Assembly: GCF_000236165.1 (NCBI RefSeq)
Contig: NZ_CM001373.1
Coordinates: 2,178,231 to 2,242,230 of the forward strand
Direction: 5' to 3'
From: Fluoribacter dumoffii NY 23
GTDB taxonomy: Bacteria > Pseudomonadota > Gammaproteobacteria > Legionellales > Legionellaceae
Length of the DNA: 64,000 nucleotides
Shown: positions 15,212 through 24,844 of the stretch, piece after piece
How the letters are laid out: each line of letters starts with the position of its first letter
How positions within the stretch are numbered: position 1 is the first letter of the stretch
Notes under the pieces: generated by a model
Seen by the model: the letters and a program-made list of their open reading frames with translations, nothing else
What the model was told of the DNA's origin: nothing
Database searches by the model: none
Translations under genes and position numbers: made by a program

Positions 15212-18028
15212 CTACCCTTTTAAAGTTTGCTCTGATAGAACTATCTCTGGCGTTGTCTCCGCCCTACCTGTATCTTTTGGCGAAGGGAAGAAGCTATTCT
15301 TGGAAAAGATGGCTTTTTTGGCCTTAAGAATTTTATCTAGAGATTCATCAACAAATTCTTTGACTAAATCAATTTGAGCGTCTTGATCCTCTGGAGCAGG
15401 AATATTTTTTAACTCAGCTATTCTTGCCACTGCTGTCCGAAGATAGGGTTTATCCAAGTAAAGTTCATATAACGCCTTATCCTGAAGAGTTTTCTTTAAC
15501 TGTACAATTTGTGATTCGGCTATTTTGGTAACATCTGACTTTTTTATTTTACAATTCGGATCAGCCAGGGCTAAAAGGCATTCAACACCGAATTTAGGAC
15601 AAAAGTAAGGGGATTGTCTATCTCCAAGAAAGGAAGCTATAAAATAAGAAGATTTAGCATCATTAAATGGATTAGCCCCATGAACAAGGAGTACTCGGGC
15701 AATCTCAGGCTTTTCCAGCACCCTTCGGGTAAAGATGGTCTCACAGCTGTATTTGCAGGCTTTATTCGGATTAGCGCCAAACCCCAGAATGGTTTTTATG
15801 GTATCGAGATCACCATATTGTAACACATGGTATAAAGGGCTACGACCCGAAGCATCCCATTTATTCGGACCTTTTTTAGCCAAAGTAATTAATTCATTGT
15901 TATGTTTCTCGACAATACTATTGAATCTCTCATAGAGTCCCTTAAATTTTAAATTTACAGATTCGTTTTTATAATTACTGAAAACTTCCTGAATCGCTTT
16001 TAGCTGCTCTGATATTTCTACTCGATATTGTTTTACTATGGATGGATTCTTTGTTAAAAACCGCCCCCATTCTTGAATCTTTTGCTCGATTTCATTGTCG
16101 GCAGGAAGAAAATGAAGCGGTATATCGGCATTGTTAACAGTACTAGAGAAAATCTTAGTAATTAAATCCTGGGTGACCGTTTTATTGTTAATGATATTTA
16201 ATTCATTCGTGAATGCAACCTTATGCCTCTCCAAAAGATTATCAAGTCCTTTGGCTAGTCTTTCGTTAAGAATATCTACCGCCTCGTTTTGGGAGTACTC
16301 TTTATTAAACCGATATAAGGAATATTTTGGAGCATTTTCTGCATCCAAAGACTTGATAAGAATTGGGATACCGTTATTTTGCTCAGATAGCTTTTGCAAA
16401 AATTGCAGTTTTTCTGGCTCACTTTTTCCTTTGAGTTCAGGACAATCCGCGGATATAAACCCGATATCATAATTCAAGTTACCTTTTTCTACTAAAGATG
16501 AAATATGGGATATATTAAATTTATCTTTTAGAAATATTTCAATACTGTCTTCCGGTTTAGCAGCATCTGCAAAAATGGTGTGGGATAAATTTTTTTTCAA
16601 ATCGACTTTATCACCTTTTTCACGTTTCTCCACAGCATTTTCCAGCAGTTCAGCTACAAAATTGCGACCTATATCCAATTTCCTGAACCGGCGAACACCC
16701 TGCATGACTAAACGCGCGAACGCGGCATTTTTGGAACATAGGCTGTCGTATTGGGCCATATGTGCTGGTAAGTCGCTAGAGCCACCTGTAGGAACTTCTC
16801 CCAATAATTTTGCAGACTCTAAACCATTATTAAGCCCATGCCCAACCGGATAGTTTGGGGTAAAATAGGCATCCCCAATTAAATAGAAAGCGTGTCCATT
16901 TGCTTGGGTTGCGGCCTTATTTGCTTGTTTACTCCCCCCTTGGAAAGTTAGAATTTTCAGGTTGTTTTTTTCAGCCCGCGTTTTACTTGCAGTAATGGTG
17001 ACAGCCAATTCGTTTTCATTTATCCCTAAATAATCTGCGGCGGATCTTCTCACATAGCTTAAAACTAAATTTTGTTTTTGGTTCTTAGTTCGTGCTAGCT
17101 GTACTTCTAAATTAGCGAGCGAATTTTCACTGGCCCGATCTGGGCTTATTGTTTCCCGCAGCTTTTTAATCCGTTTATCTAATAAGCTTATTTGCTGGTT
17201 TAATCCTTGAATTTTATCAAATATTTCTTTGGGTATTTCACCAATAAAGCCCAGCTTTACCGATTTTTTTTGGCTTTTTTCATGAGAACTCTTATCAAAT
17301 CTTAAAAAATAAAGCTGGCTTTCAGTCACTTGCGCATCATTTTCATTTTCCAAAAAAGATGATACAAATTCCTTTTCTGGTAATGCTAGCTCCTGACCAT
17401 TTTTTAATGATATTTTTACATAGGCGCCTAAGTGGAAAGTTTTCTCCAAATGTTGCATATCACTGGGCGTTGTACGCTCTATTCTTTCAGGCTCATCCAG
17501 TGATGGATTAACCAAGTCCAAAGTAGATGAACTGGCGCCATCTGCGCCCACCAGATGGGTAAATCGAATCTGTTTTTCCTGACCTCTTGTAATAATGGAT
17601 GCTTCCCCCTCTCCAAGGTTTACTCCTTCTTTCAATGTGGTTTCATATAAAATCTCGACCGGTCCTATGTCCCCAGTTTGACTCTGATTTTTAATTCGAT
17701 TTAAAATGAATCGTTGAACGGTGGAAAGTTTTATCTCGGCAGAAGTACTCAAAGAATCTAGAAAAGCAATATCCCTCTCATCAAGGCTTTCTCCTTGTCC
17801 AATCATATCCATTAATTGTGCTTTTCTGCTTGGCTCCAGAACGATTACTTGTGGTCTAATTGCCGCCGTACTTTCTGAACGTTTTTCAATAATTAATACC
17901 TTATTTTTATTGTCCTTATTTTTATTTTTTTTTGCTGTTTCATATGCGGCAGCCAGCCCGACAGGGCCCATTCCCACTATTAATAAATCGTATGGTGCGG
18001 ATGGATTAGCATTTGGATCGGTGTACAT
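15212..18028 (-). CDS. FAD-dependent monooxygenase fused to ankyrin repeats, putative effector
   Basis: A 938-residue protein. The N-terminal Rossmann FAD site is LLIVGMGPVGLAAA with GxGxxG at 19-24 and the acidic strand end LIIEKR. The second FAD motif is HLVGADGASSS, and the third is FYLIGDAYFTPNYPVGHGLNNGLESAKLL. This is the aromatic hydroxylase/MICAL fold. A long helical region (~430-710) follows. Ankyrin-type repeats lie at ~720-800 (SGRSPLYHVLQYGDLDTIKTIL; ARVLLVHGANPFNDA), then a basic/polar tail ending TTPEIVLSEQTLKG. Fusion of a flavin monooxygenase with ankyrins suggests a host protein substrate, by analogy with actin-oxidising MICAL; this is inference. ATG 18028 is supported by the intact FAD motif directly after it. 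The gene is monocistronic. Confidence 0.7.
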   Translation of the reverse strand: MYTDPNANPSAPYDLLIVGMGPVGLAAAYETAKKNKNKDNKNKVLIIEKRSESTAAIRPQVIVLEPSRKAQLMDMIGQGESLDERDIAFLDSLSTSAEIKLSTVQRFILNRIKNQSQTGDIGPVEILYETTLKEGVNLGEGEASIITRGQEKQIRFTHLVGADGASSSTLDLVNPSLDEPERIERTTPSDMQHLEKTFHLGAYVKISLKNGQELALPEKEFVSSFLENENDAQVTESQLYFLRFDKSSHEKSQKKSVKLGFIGEIPKEIFDKIQGLNQQISLLDKRIKKLRETISPDRASENSLANLEVQLARTKNQKQNLVLSYVRRSAADYLGINENELAVTITASKTRAEKNNLKILTFQGGSKQANKAATQANGHAFYLIGDAYFTPNYPVGHGLNNGLESAKLLGEVPTGGSSDLPAHMAQYDSLCSKNAAFARLVMQGVRRFRKLDIGRNFVAELLENAVEKREKGDKVDLKKNLSHTIFADAAKPEDSIEIFLKDKFNISHISSLVEKGNLNYDIGFISADCPELKGKSEPEKLQFLQKLSEQNNGIPILIKSLDAENAPKYSLYRFNKEYSQNEAVDILNERLAKGLDNLLERHKVAFTNELNIINNKTVTQDLITKIFSSTVNNADIPLHFLPADNEIEQKIQEWGRFLTKNPSIVKQYRVEISEQLKAIQEVFSNYKNESVNLKFKGLYERFNSIVEKHNNELITLAKKGPNKWDASGRSPLYHVLQYGDLDTIKTILGFGANPNKACKYSCETIFTRRVLEKPEIARVLLVHGANPFNDAKSSYFIASFLGDRQSPYFCPKFGVECLLALADPNCKIKKSDVTKIAESQIVQLKKTLQDKALYELYLDKPYLRTAVARIAELKNIPAPEDQDAQIDLVKEFVDESLDKILKAKKAIFSKNSFFPSPKDTGRAETTPEIVLSEQTLKG

Positions 18029-18343
18029 AATATGATCTCATTGAGGGAAATCTATAAATATTATAGACAATTTTCTCCTCTTTGATCTAAATTTGCTCAA
18101 CACGAAAACTATCAAAGCGAGGAATTTTGATAATAAAAAGAAATTAAATAGGTGATAATTTTGATGCGGGAATAATCCTCTTCTTCGCTTGCTGCATGAA
18201 GGCTAGTCTTCTTCAAAGCGGTGACTGGAACAATCGCTCCAATCGATTGCTCTAAAACCACCTGTATTGATAAGTAACAACCTGGAAGGTTCTTCGCTCC
18301 AGGTTGTATTGAGACTAATTGAATTAGGAATTGAGTGTCGTAA
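18029..18343. terminator. Intergenic stretch with hairpin for the cysteine-rich gene
   Basis: Hairpin AACCTGGA/TCCAGGTT (18279-18305, 11-base loop) lies just downstream of the leftward cysteine-rich gene and is a plausible terminator, although its U-tract is poor. The rest (18029-18278) carries only AT-rich promoter-like sequence for the FAD-ankyrin gene. No PmrA-like tandem repeat was found. Confidence 0.5.
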
Positions 18344-18643
18344 TTAATGCATGGCTTTTAAACAGCCTTGGCAACACGCTTTGATTTGCTCTTTCAAAGT
18401 GGCCGTACTCTGTGTTGAAGTAACTCCAAGTCCACAACCTGCCAGACATTGAAGAACTTCTTTCGCTGTACCTCGAGTTGTTGAACGATTAACACAACTG
18501 TCTACACAAGTTTTATCTCCCTTACAATTTGCCATGCACTTGGATAGATTATCAACATTTACCGTCTCTGCTTGCACCTCTGAAAAAAGAAAACCCAGAC
18601 CAACAATTAAAGCTAACACCATAGCCCGATTATTTCTAAACAT
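18344..18643 (-). CDS. Small exported cysteine-rich protein
   Basis: About 99 residues from ATG 18643, chosen because the strong ribosome site AAGGAGGA sits 7 bases upstream. An upstream ATG at 18667 would put that site inside the gene. A signal peptide (FRNNRAMVLALIVGLGFLFSEVQA) precedes a mature part with ten cysteines in pairs: KCMANCKGDKTCVDSC, QCLAGCGLG, CCQGCLKAMH. CxxxC spacing suggests a helical hairpin held by disulphides (CHCH-like geometry) or metal binding. It is probably periplasmic. The family is unknown. The gene follows the Lcl-like gene on the same strand but is separated from it by that gene's terminator. Confidence 0.65.
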   Translation of the reverse strand: MFRNNRAMVLALIVGLGFLFSEVQAETVNVDNLSKCMANCKGDKTCVDSCVNRSTTRGTAKEVLQCLAGCGLGVTSTQSTATLKEQIKACCQGCLKAMH

Positions 18644-18915
18644 GTTCCATCCTCCTTGAACACTCATCTAAACCTTTTAGAGAATACTCATACTAGTATA
18701 GTCAAAACTAGAATGATAAAAAAATGAGCACCCATTCCAATTGCAACACTTACGCTTCCAAATTTTCAGACCTTTTGTAATTCCTAACGAAGGTAGATTT
18801 ACTACGGGATGGATAATTGTTGTACCGACTTGAAATACTGGAAGGTATAAAGCTAGATCTACCGTGAGGAGTGCAGAATTTCCATAGTTTACTCTATTAA
18901 CCCTGGCCACTAAAA

Positions 18916-18951
18916 AAATGCACCACCACTTCATGCAATGGTGATGCATTT
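18916..18951 (-). terminator. Rho-independent terminator of the Lcl-like gene
   Basis: On the minus strand AAATGCATCACC pairs with GGTGGTGCATTT (one mismatch, 12-base loop) and is followed by a run of seven U (complement of A at 18912-18918). It lies 56 bp past the stop codon of the gene ending at 19007. The remainder of 18644-19006 holds no gene; a 90-codon frame there lacks coding character. Confidence 0.75.
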
Positions 18952-19006
18952 ATTGAAACTTGTGCCATTTGCTTGTTTGCTGTAGGCGCTATCTACCTCA
19001 AGCTGG

Positions 19007-20251
19007 TTAAAAGGCACGTGCACAGCGAACTTTGAGCGAGGTAAATTTGTCACTGATTCCTTGGGCGCCCTGATTGGTAAAATTCAAAAACCATGCATTA
19101 TTCGTAGGGTTGGCACTGGATTCCGTAGAACTCCAGTATTGGCCTGAAACACCGGTCAGAAATCCCAAGCTATACAGAGTGTAAATGCTCGAGGTATTGG
19201 CAGGGCAACCTGCACTTCCGGAAGTTCCCAGCTCACAAATAGACGGCAAATACCAGGTGGCGCTAGGAAACAACTCAAAAAAGCAGTAACCGGCAGCAAG
19301 GCTCATTGGGTCAAAGCTTGTTATTTCACTGGTGTTGCAGTATCCATCGGTAGCGCCGTTACAATTATCGGGAGGGCTGGTCGAAGTTTCCGTGATTCCG
19401 GGGACATTAACCTTGTCGCTGCTCCAGGAACTCGGGAAAGCAGGTTCGCTATCGGATACCACATATGAGGTGCTATTTTTTACCGAGAACACGAGATACC
19501 CCTCGATGGAAAAAGCCAACGCTATTGAAGGGGGGGAGGCGACATTATCTCCTGTAACCAATATCCCGCCGCGGGGAGCGAATGGAATAGAAGAATTTGA
19601 AGTCAGGGTTATGGTGCACGAACCGTTGGCCGGAATAACAGGACATGTGGTGCTGGTGACGCTCGTCCATGTTGTTGGGAGACTGACCCTAACATTTGAG
19701 GCAGGGATGCTGCTTATATTGAGTACCGTGATATCAATCCCTACTGAATCATTAGTAGGGATAATTGCCCTTGCAGGAGCACTAATGGTTGCTTGCGGGG
19801 CGCATCTTAAAGATTGCATATCAAAAAAAGTCGAAGAAGTGTTTGTACCTTTGACTACTACATTAGGTATAAAAAAAGCGATTGACGTATTGGTAGAAAA
19901 GGTAATCGTACAACTGCGCCCAGGCAATAATGAAGAAGGGCAACCATTGTTTTGCACCACATAAGTCCTAAAATTAGCATCGGAAGATGAAGCCTGTATA
20001 TTCTTTGCCACAATTTTGGAATTATTAGTAATTGTAATCGCACCCGGTCTGGCTATACATTGGGGCAGATTCTGGCTAATCTGTATGGAACAATTTTGCA
20101 GTGATTTCGAGCAAATGGATCCCTTCTTACCTGCACTTATGGTTAACTGTGCTGTTTCATTAGTCTTGGGTGATTCCTGAGCCCATAAGGATTGAAGCGG
20201 AATGATTAACAAAAGAAAAAAGTAGAAATGGAGTTCCTTAAAGCGACACAT
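19007..20251 (-). CDS. Secreted protein with Lcl C-terminal (DUF1566) domain
   Basis: A 414-residue exported protein. The signal peptide (HFYFFLLLIIPLQSLWAQ) is followed by two immunoglobulin-like segments (~45-140 and ~155-250) with matched Cys pairs of the CPSSLLPGRSCTITFSTN and CPVIPANGSCTITLTSN type. A C-terminal Lcl_C/DUF1566 domain spans ~275-414 and contains WYLPSICELG, QYWSSTESS and the terminal SLKVRCARAF. This domain ends the collagen-like adhesin Lcl of L. pneumophila, which binds glycosaminoglycans. Here the collagen repeats are absent and the N-terminus is replaced by beta-sandwich repeats, so it may be an adhesin or envelope protein of different reach. ATG 20251 has the weak site AAAGGATGAATTT upstream. 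Confidence 0.75.
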   Translation of the reverse strand: MCRFKELHFYFFLLLIIPLQSLWAQESPKTNETAQLTISAGKKGSICSKSLQNCSIQISQNLPQCIARPGAITITNNSKIVAKNIQASSSDANFRTYVVQNNGCPSSLLPGRSCTITFSTNTSIAFFIPNVVVKGTNTSSTFFDMQSLRCAPQATISAPARAIIPTNDSVGIDITVLNISSIPASNVRVSLPTTWTSVTSTTCPVIPANGSCTITLTSNSSIPFAPRGGILVTGDNVASPPSIALAFSIEGYLVFSVKNSTSYVVSDSEPAFPSSWSSDKVNVPGITETSTSPPDNCNGATDGYCNTSEITSFDPMSLAAGYCFFELFPSATWYLPSICELGTSGSAGCPANTSSIYTLYSLGFLTGVSGQYWSSTESSANPTNNAWFLNFTNQGAQGISDKFTSLKVRCARAF

Positions 20252-20507
20252 AAATTCATCCTTTTAATTAAACTGGGCGCATAGTTATGAAACCATATAC
20301 AGACCCTTTCATTTTTGCAAGAGTTTATTATTTTTTGTTAAAATTTTTTAGGGAATGCGAGCACGAATATCAGGTCTTGTGCGCTCCTGCTTAAGATGCA
20401 AACAATAAATGCCCCGCCCGGATGTTTGCTTAATCTTTCTAACTTGCTATAAATAAATGAGATGGAAAAACAGCTGTTATTGAAATGGTTATAGCCTTGG
20501 GAGAAAT

Positions 20508-23123
20508 ATGAAGCAATGGCATGCTTTAACCATCGAGGAAACTAAAAATGTTCTTGCAAAACACAATGAACATTTGAGTGTCAACGAAATTAAAGATATG
20601 GAATCTTCACGCTGGTTTATCCTGTTAGCGCGCCAATTTACCAATATTCTTATTCTGGTTCTCCTAATCGCTACCCTGCTTTCTTTTTTTTTAGGCGATA
20701 TTATTGATGCGCTGGCCATTCTTGCCATCGTTCTATTTAATGGGTTATTGGGTTTTGTCCAGGAGTGGAAGGCGCAAAATGCCATTAAAAATTTAAAAAA
20801 CATGCTCACTAGCCAATGTCGGGTTATTCGTAATGGGCTAGAGCTAGTTATTGATGTAAAAAAACTTGTCCCTGGTGATTGTGTGCTTATGGATGGCGGA
20901 GACATAGTACCTGCAGATATCCGCATCACCGCCGTAGCCGATCTAATGATCAATGAAGCTACTTTAACAGGGGAGTCGGAACCCATCACTAAAATAACAG
21001 AGCGCTTGCCGGCAGAGACTTTAATTACAGATAGAAAAAATATGGCCTACATGGGAACCCATGTGATGAGCGGACAAGGGCAAGGCCTGGTGGTTGCTAT
21101 TGGTATGGACACTGAATTTGGCCGCCTCGCCGAGCTTACAGGCTCAATTCATGAAGAAGAAACAGAGCTTCAAAAGCAGCTTTCATTTATTGGGAAACGC
21201 CTAGGATTGCTAGCGATTATTACCTCGGTTGGCGTCATCTTAATTGGCGTATTGGCGGGTTTTGATCCCATCCGCATGCTAATGACGGGCATTTCTCTTG
21301 CGGTATCTGCTATTCCAGAGGGACTGCCTGCGGTGGTGACCATTGCCCTTGCTTTAGGTGCCCGGGCCATGGCGAAAAAAAAGGCCCTCCTTCGGCATCT
21401 CCAGGCTGCAGAAACATTGGGTGCTGTTTCAATCATTTGCACGGATAAAACAGGAACCCTGACTCAAAATGAAATGAAAGTTCAGGTAATTTGGTTGTTT
21501 GAAAAATCTCTGCAACTCACTGGAGTCGGTTATACCCCCGAGGGAGAATTTATACTCAATGGAGAGGTGATTAATCCGCAATCCCTCCCAGAATTAATGA
21601 CATTGTTAGAGACAGGATACCAATGCAATCATGCACGCATCTATCAAGAGGGAGAGGAATGGAAAATCATTGGCTCCCCAGACGAAGCAGCCCTGCTCGT
21701 CGCTGCTGTTAAATCCGGGCTCAGCTGCGCTCATCCCGCTGCTCTTGTCAAAGAGTTTACATTCGATTCGATCAAAAAACGGATGACTGTCATAGAAGAT
21801 GCAGGGGACTTTCAAATTATCCATAGCAAAGGGGCTCCAGAAGTCATTTTGCCTTTGTGTACTTATTATCTGTTTGGAGCCCAGGAAAACGAACTAAACA
21901 GCGACTCGCGAAACAAAATCGAAAATGCTTACATTAATTTAGCTCAAAATGGTCTTCGTACACTGGCCCTAGCCAGGAAAATTGTTCCCAAGCATCTTAA
22001 ACTATCCAGGAAAGAAGCTGAAAATAATTTAGTCTTTATCGGACTCGTCGGTTTCATGGATCCGCCACGAGAAGAAATACCCAGGGCATTAGCAACAGCA
22101 AAAAATGCAGGTATCAAAGTCGTTATGATTACTGGGGACTCCCCGGTGACCGCAAAAGCAATTGCCAACCAGATTGGCTTGCACGTAGATAAAGTGATAA
22201 CCAGTAGTGAATTAAAAACACTCAGTGATCACAAATTAAAGGAACTTTTAAAGCAAAATGTTTTATTTGCAAGAACAATCCCTGAAGACAAATTCCGGAT
22301 CGTGAAACTGTTCCAGGATCAAGGCCAATTGGTAGCGATGACGGGAGATGGGGTCAATGATGCACCCGCTTTAAAACAAGCTGATATTGGAATTGCGATG
22401 GGAATACGGGGAACTGATGTTGCCCGCAGTGTGGCTGATATCGTTTTATCAGATGATAATTTTGCCTCCATTATTGATGCGGTGGAGGAAGGGAGACGCC
22501 AATATGCAAATCTGCGGAAATTTGTCCTTTATTTGGCATCTTCAAATCTAGGTGAAGTTTTGGCTATCCTGATTAGTCTGCTCTTAAGTGGAGGATTAAT
22601 TGTCATTCCTGTGCAAATCCTTTGGATAAACCTGGTCACAGATAGTGCAACGGCCCTTTCTTTGAGTGTGGAACGTGCTGAAAAAGGAATCATGCACAGG
22701 CCGCCACGGCAAGCTGACAAACCCATTTTTGATCGCATGTCTTTGATTCTGGTTATTGCCTTCGGCGCTTATATTGGAATGGTAACCTTTTTAGTATATC
22801 AATTGTATTTTCCGCAATCGTATGAATTAGCGAATACCATTGCTTTTACTTCCTTGGTCGTGTTGGCTAATATCCACACACTCAATTTCCGCAGCTTCTA
22901 TAAACCGATTTATACAATAGGCTGGTTCTCGAATAAATGGATTTTAATTGCGCTGTTAAGCATGTTGGGTTTACACGTCATGGCGATATACAATCCTGGA
23001 CCTCAGCGCATTTTACATACAGTACCTTTATCTATTAGCCATTGGGGAGTTATTCTCTTGTGCGCCCTGCCTATTTTTTTAATTCCTGAACTGTACAAGA
23101 TGATTAAAAATAAGGGCAGTTGA
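20508..23123 (+). CDS. P2-type cation-transporting ATPase (Ca2+/Mn2+-like)
   Basis: An 871-residue P-type ATPase of normal length for PMR1/SERCA-like bacterial pumps. The actuator site is TLTGES. The phosphorylation site is CTDKTGTLTQNE with D313. The nucleotide domain has FDSIKKRMTV and HSKGAPEVILP, and the hinge is MTGDGVNDAPALKQADIGIAMG. Helix 4 carries AIPEGLPAVVTIALALG and helix 6 LWINLVTDSATALSL, which keeps the E and N-x3-D that bind ion site II in Ca2+ pumps. It therefore probably exports Ca2+ or Mn2+ from the cytoplasm. The ATG follows GGGAGAAAT. It starts a rightward block of redox and metal genes, although ~125 bp separates it from osmC. Confidence 0.9.
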   Translation: MKQWHALTIEETKNVLAKHNEHLSVNEIKDMESSRWFILLARQFTNILILVLLIATLLSFFLGDIIDALAILAIVLFNGLLGFVQEWKAQNAIKNLKNMLTSQCRVIRNGLELVIDVKKLVPGDCVLMDGGDIVPADIRITAVADLMINEATLTGESEPITKITERLPAETLITDRKNMAYMGTHVMSGQGQGLVVAIGMDTEFGRLAELTGSIHEEETELQKQLSFIGKRLGLLAIITSVGVILIGVLAGFDPIRMLMTGISLAVSAIPEGLPAVVTIALALGARAMAKKKALLRHLQAAETLGAVSIICTDKTGTLTQNEMKVQVIWLFEKSLQLTGVGYTPEGEFILNGEVINPQSLPELMTLLETGYQCNHARIYQEGEEWKIIGSPDEAALLVAAVKSGLSCAHPAALVKEFTFDSIKKRMTVIEDAGDFQIIHSKGAPEVILPLCTYYLFGAQENELNSDSRNKIENAYINLAQNGLRTLALARKIVPKHLKLSRKEAENNLVFIGLVGFMDPPREEIPRALATAKNAGIKVVMITGDSPVTAKAIANQIGLHVDKVITSSELKTLSDHKLKELLKQNVLFARTIPEDKFRIVKLFQDQGQLVAMTGDGVNDAPALKQADIGIAMGIRGTDVARSVADIVLSDDNFASIIDAVEEGRRQYANLRKFVLYLASSNLGEVLAILISLLLSGGLIVIPVQILWINLVTDSATALSLSVERAEKGIMHRPPRQADKPIFDRMSLILVIAFGAYIGMVTFLVYQLYFPQSYELANTIAFTSLVVLANIHTLNFRSFYKPIYTIGWFSNKWILIALLSMLGLHVMAIYNPGPQRILHTVPLSISHWGVILLCALPIFLIPELYKMIKNKGS

Positions 23124-23248
23124 AGCTGTTCGGAAACGGCATTATTTTTTAAAATTCTCAATAAACATTTGCATTTTTTATTCTAATTTCTAATATTTCA
23201 AATAGACTTGGCATTCACAGGCCCATAAATGGATTTAAGAGAGTAATC

Positions 23249-23698
23249 ATGGAATCAACAAACAATAAACTGCTGGAAACCACCGTGCAGGAATCAAAAA
23301 AGGGGAAATTTACCCAGGAAATTATTATAGGAGAACACCATCTCATAGCCGACGAACCGACTTCATTTGGCGGCAATGATTTGGGGCCGTCACCCTATGA
23401 TTTTTTACTTGCTGCCTTAGGTTCTTGTACTTCTATGACCATTCGTATGTATGCTGAGAATAAAAAATTTCCACTGGAACAAGTAATCGTGAAATTAACC
23501 CACGAAAAAACTCACGTGGAGGATTGTGTTGGCTGTGAGAAGGCAAGTGCTAAAATTGACCGTATAACGCGCAGGATTGAGCTTAGAGGAAAACTCACTG
23601 AAGAACAGCGTTCAAGATTGCTGGAAATTGCCAACATGTGTCCTGTACATCGCACTTTAACCTCCAAAATTCTTATTAATACAGAATTAATTGGATAA
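23249..23698 (+). CDS. OsmC-family protein
   Basis: A 149-residue protein of the OsmC/Ohr family. Conserved features are NDLGPSPYDFLLAALGSCTSMTIRMYAENK, which holds the peroxidatic cysteine in LGSCTSM, the charged WxxE-equivalent strand, and NMCPVHRTLTSKI with the second cysteine. These dimeric enzymes reduce organic hydroperoxides using both cysteines. An insert HVEDCVGCEKASAK carries an extra CxxC that ordinary OsmC lacks and which is typical of the YhfA-like subgroup. ATG 23249 follows AGAGAGTAATC. The neighbours TrxC, cupin and VIT transporter suggest an oxidative stress context. Confidence 0.85.
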   Translation: MESTNNKLLETTVQESKKGKFTQEIIIGEHHLIADEPTSFGGNDLGPSPYDFLLAALGSCTSMTIRMYAENKKFPLEQVIVKLTHEKTHVEDCVGCEKASAKIDRITRRIELRGKLTEEQRSRLLEIANMCPVHRTLTSKILINTELIG

Positions 23699-23796
23699 AT
23701 TAGCAGGGACAAAATGAGTAACCTCTACCTTAATAAGCCATCAAGTTGCAACAATAAAATGGGTTATGTTAAGTTATTCATTTCCTACATCATTTT

Positions 23797-24258
23797 ATGA
23801 AATCTTCGCTCATGAATACAGGCCTTCATATCATCTGCCCTCATTGCAATACCATTAATCAGTTACCTGCTTCCCGTTTGGAGGAACGCCCTAACTGCGG
23901 AAAATGCCATCAAGCACTTTTCAATAATAAACCGGTAAATCTCGACACCACTCAATTTACTCGTTACCTTGAACATAATGATATCCCTGTTCTTGTGGAT
24001 TTTTGGGCGGAATGGTGTGGTCCTTGCAAAATGATGGCGCCACAATTTGCATCTGCAGCAGGTCTTCTGGAACCCAAAATGAGGTTAGCTAAAGTCGACA
24101 TTGAAGCACATTCTTCTTTAGCCTCCCGTTATGCAATCCAAAGCATCCCCATGATAGTTCTTTTTCATCGTGGAAAGGAAATAGGGAGAAATGCCGGGGT
24201 TATGGGATCTCAGGATCTGGTAAGATGGGTTGAATTACAGATTAAAAATATGCATTAG
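23797..24258 (+). CDS. trxC: Thioredoxin 2 (TrxC)
   Basis: A 153-residue thioredoxin with the N-terminal zinc-binding extension of TrxC: two CxxC pairs, ICPHCNTIN and PNCGKCHQ. The thioredoxin fold follows with active site AEWCGPCKMM, cis-proline loop IQSIPMIVLF and terminal helix. It reduces protein disulphides in the cytoplasm, and the zinc module is redox-sensitive. Start may be ATG 23797 or ATG 23812 (MNTGLHIICP), since neither has a strong ribosome site; the latter matches the usual TrxC length better. The next gene begins after a 57-bp gap. Confidence 0.9.
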   Translation: MKSSLMNTGLHIICPHCNTINQLPASRLEERPNCGKCHQALFNNKPVNLDTTQFTRYLEHNDIPVLVDFWAEWCGPCKMMAPQFASAAGLLEPKMRLAKVDIEAHSSLASRYAIQSIPMIVLFHRGKEIGRNAGVMGSQDLVRWVELQIKNMH

Positions 24259-24315
24259 GTGCAGTACAAAAGAAAAATCTTTCTTAAAGAAAAAGCTAAA
24301 ATTAGGGAGCACGTT

Positions 24316-24792
24316 ATGAAAATAAAAGGATCTTTGATCGCTGCATTAGGTTTGTCCATTTCAATCGCTACATCTTCATTTGCCCTTGAAGATACCTCCA
24401 GTGAAAATAGCCCTGATGCGGTTATTTCTCCTAAAATTTTTGAGATGGCCAAAAAAAATGAATATTGGAAAGCAGCCCTTGTGACTGGGAAAGCAGCACA
24501 AGTTGTTTTTATGAATATCACCCCCAAGACCAACCCTAAAAATGAGATCGGTATGGAAACCCATAAATTTGACCAAGTCATTTTTGTGGTGGAAGGTCAG
24601 GCTAAATCCATTCTCAATGGCAAAAATTCAACTGTTACCGCAGGGGATATGATCTTTATCCCCCAAGGGATGCCTCATAATTTTATTAATCTTAACGCCA
24701 AGAAACCCTTTAAAATCATTAGCATTTATTCTGCTACTGATATTCCTGAAAATGCGAAATATAAACAGAAATCGGATATGCCAGCAGAGTAA
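24316..24792 (+). CDS. Periplasmic cupin-domain protein
   Basis: About 158 residues from ATG 24316, chosen because GGGAG lies 7 bases upstream and a signal peptide follows immediately (KIKGSLIAALGLSISIATSSFA). A longer frame from 24259 has no such support. The body is a single cupin: motif 1 region GMETHKFDQVIFVVEGQAKSI (only one His of the usual pair) and motif 2 GDMIFIPQGMPHNFINL. The retained His and Glu residues could hold a metal. Function is unknown. The setting beside TrxC and the VIT transporter hints at periplasmic stress or metal handling. Confidence 0.7.
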   Translation: MKIKGSLIAALGLSISIATSSFALEDTSSENSPDAVISPKIFEMAKKNEYWKAALVTGKAAQVVFMNITPKTNPKNEIGMETHKFDQVIFVVEGQAKSILNGKNSTVTAGDMIFIPQGMPHNFINLNAKKPFKIISIYSATDIPENAKYKQKSDMPAE

Positions 24793-24844
24793 ATTGCTGG
24801 CCTATTAACCCCTCGGCTTCTTTAACTTGGGAGTTTTGCTGTCG

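Noticed and set aside
18677..18949. 90-codon minus-strand frame between two exported-protein genes
   Set aside because: It starts inside the terminator of the Lcl-like gene, has biased composition, and lacks a ribosome site.
19332..19964. 210-codon plus-strand frame
   Set aside because: It is antisense to the Lcl-domain gene, whose signal peptide and terminal domain are clear.
20489..20989. 166-codon minus-strand frame
   Set aside because: It overlaps the start of the P-type ATPase, including its ribosome site and first helices.
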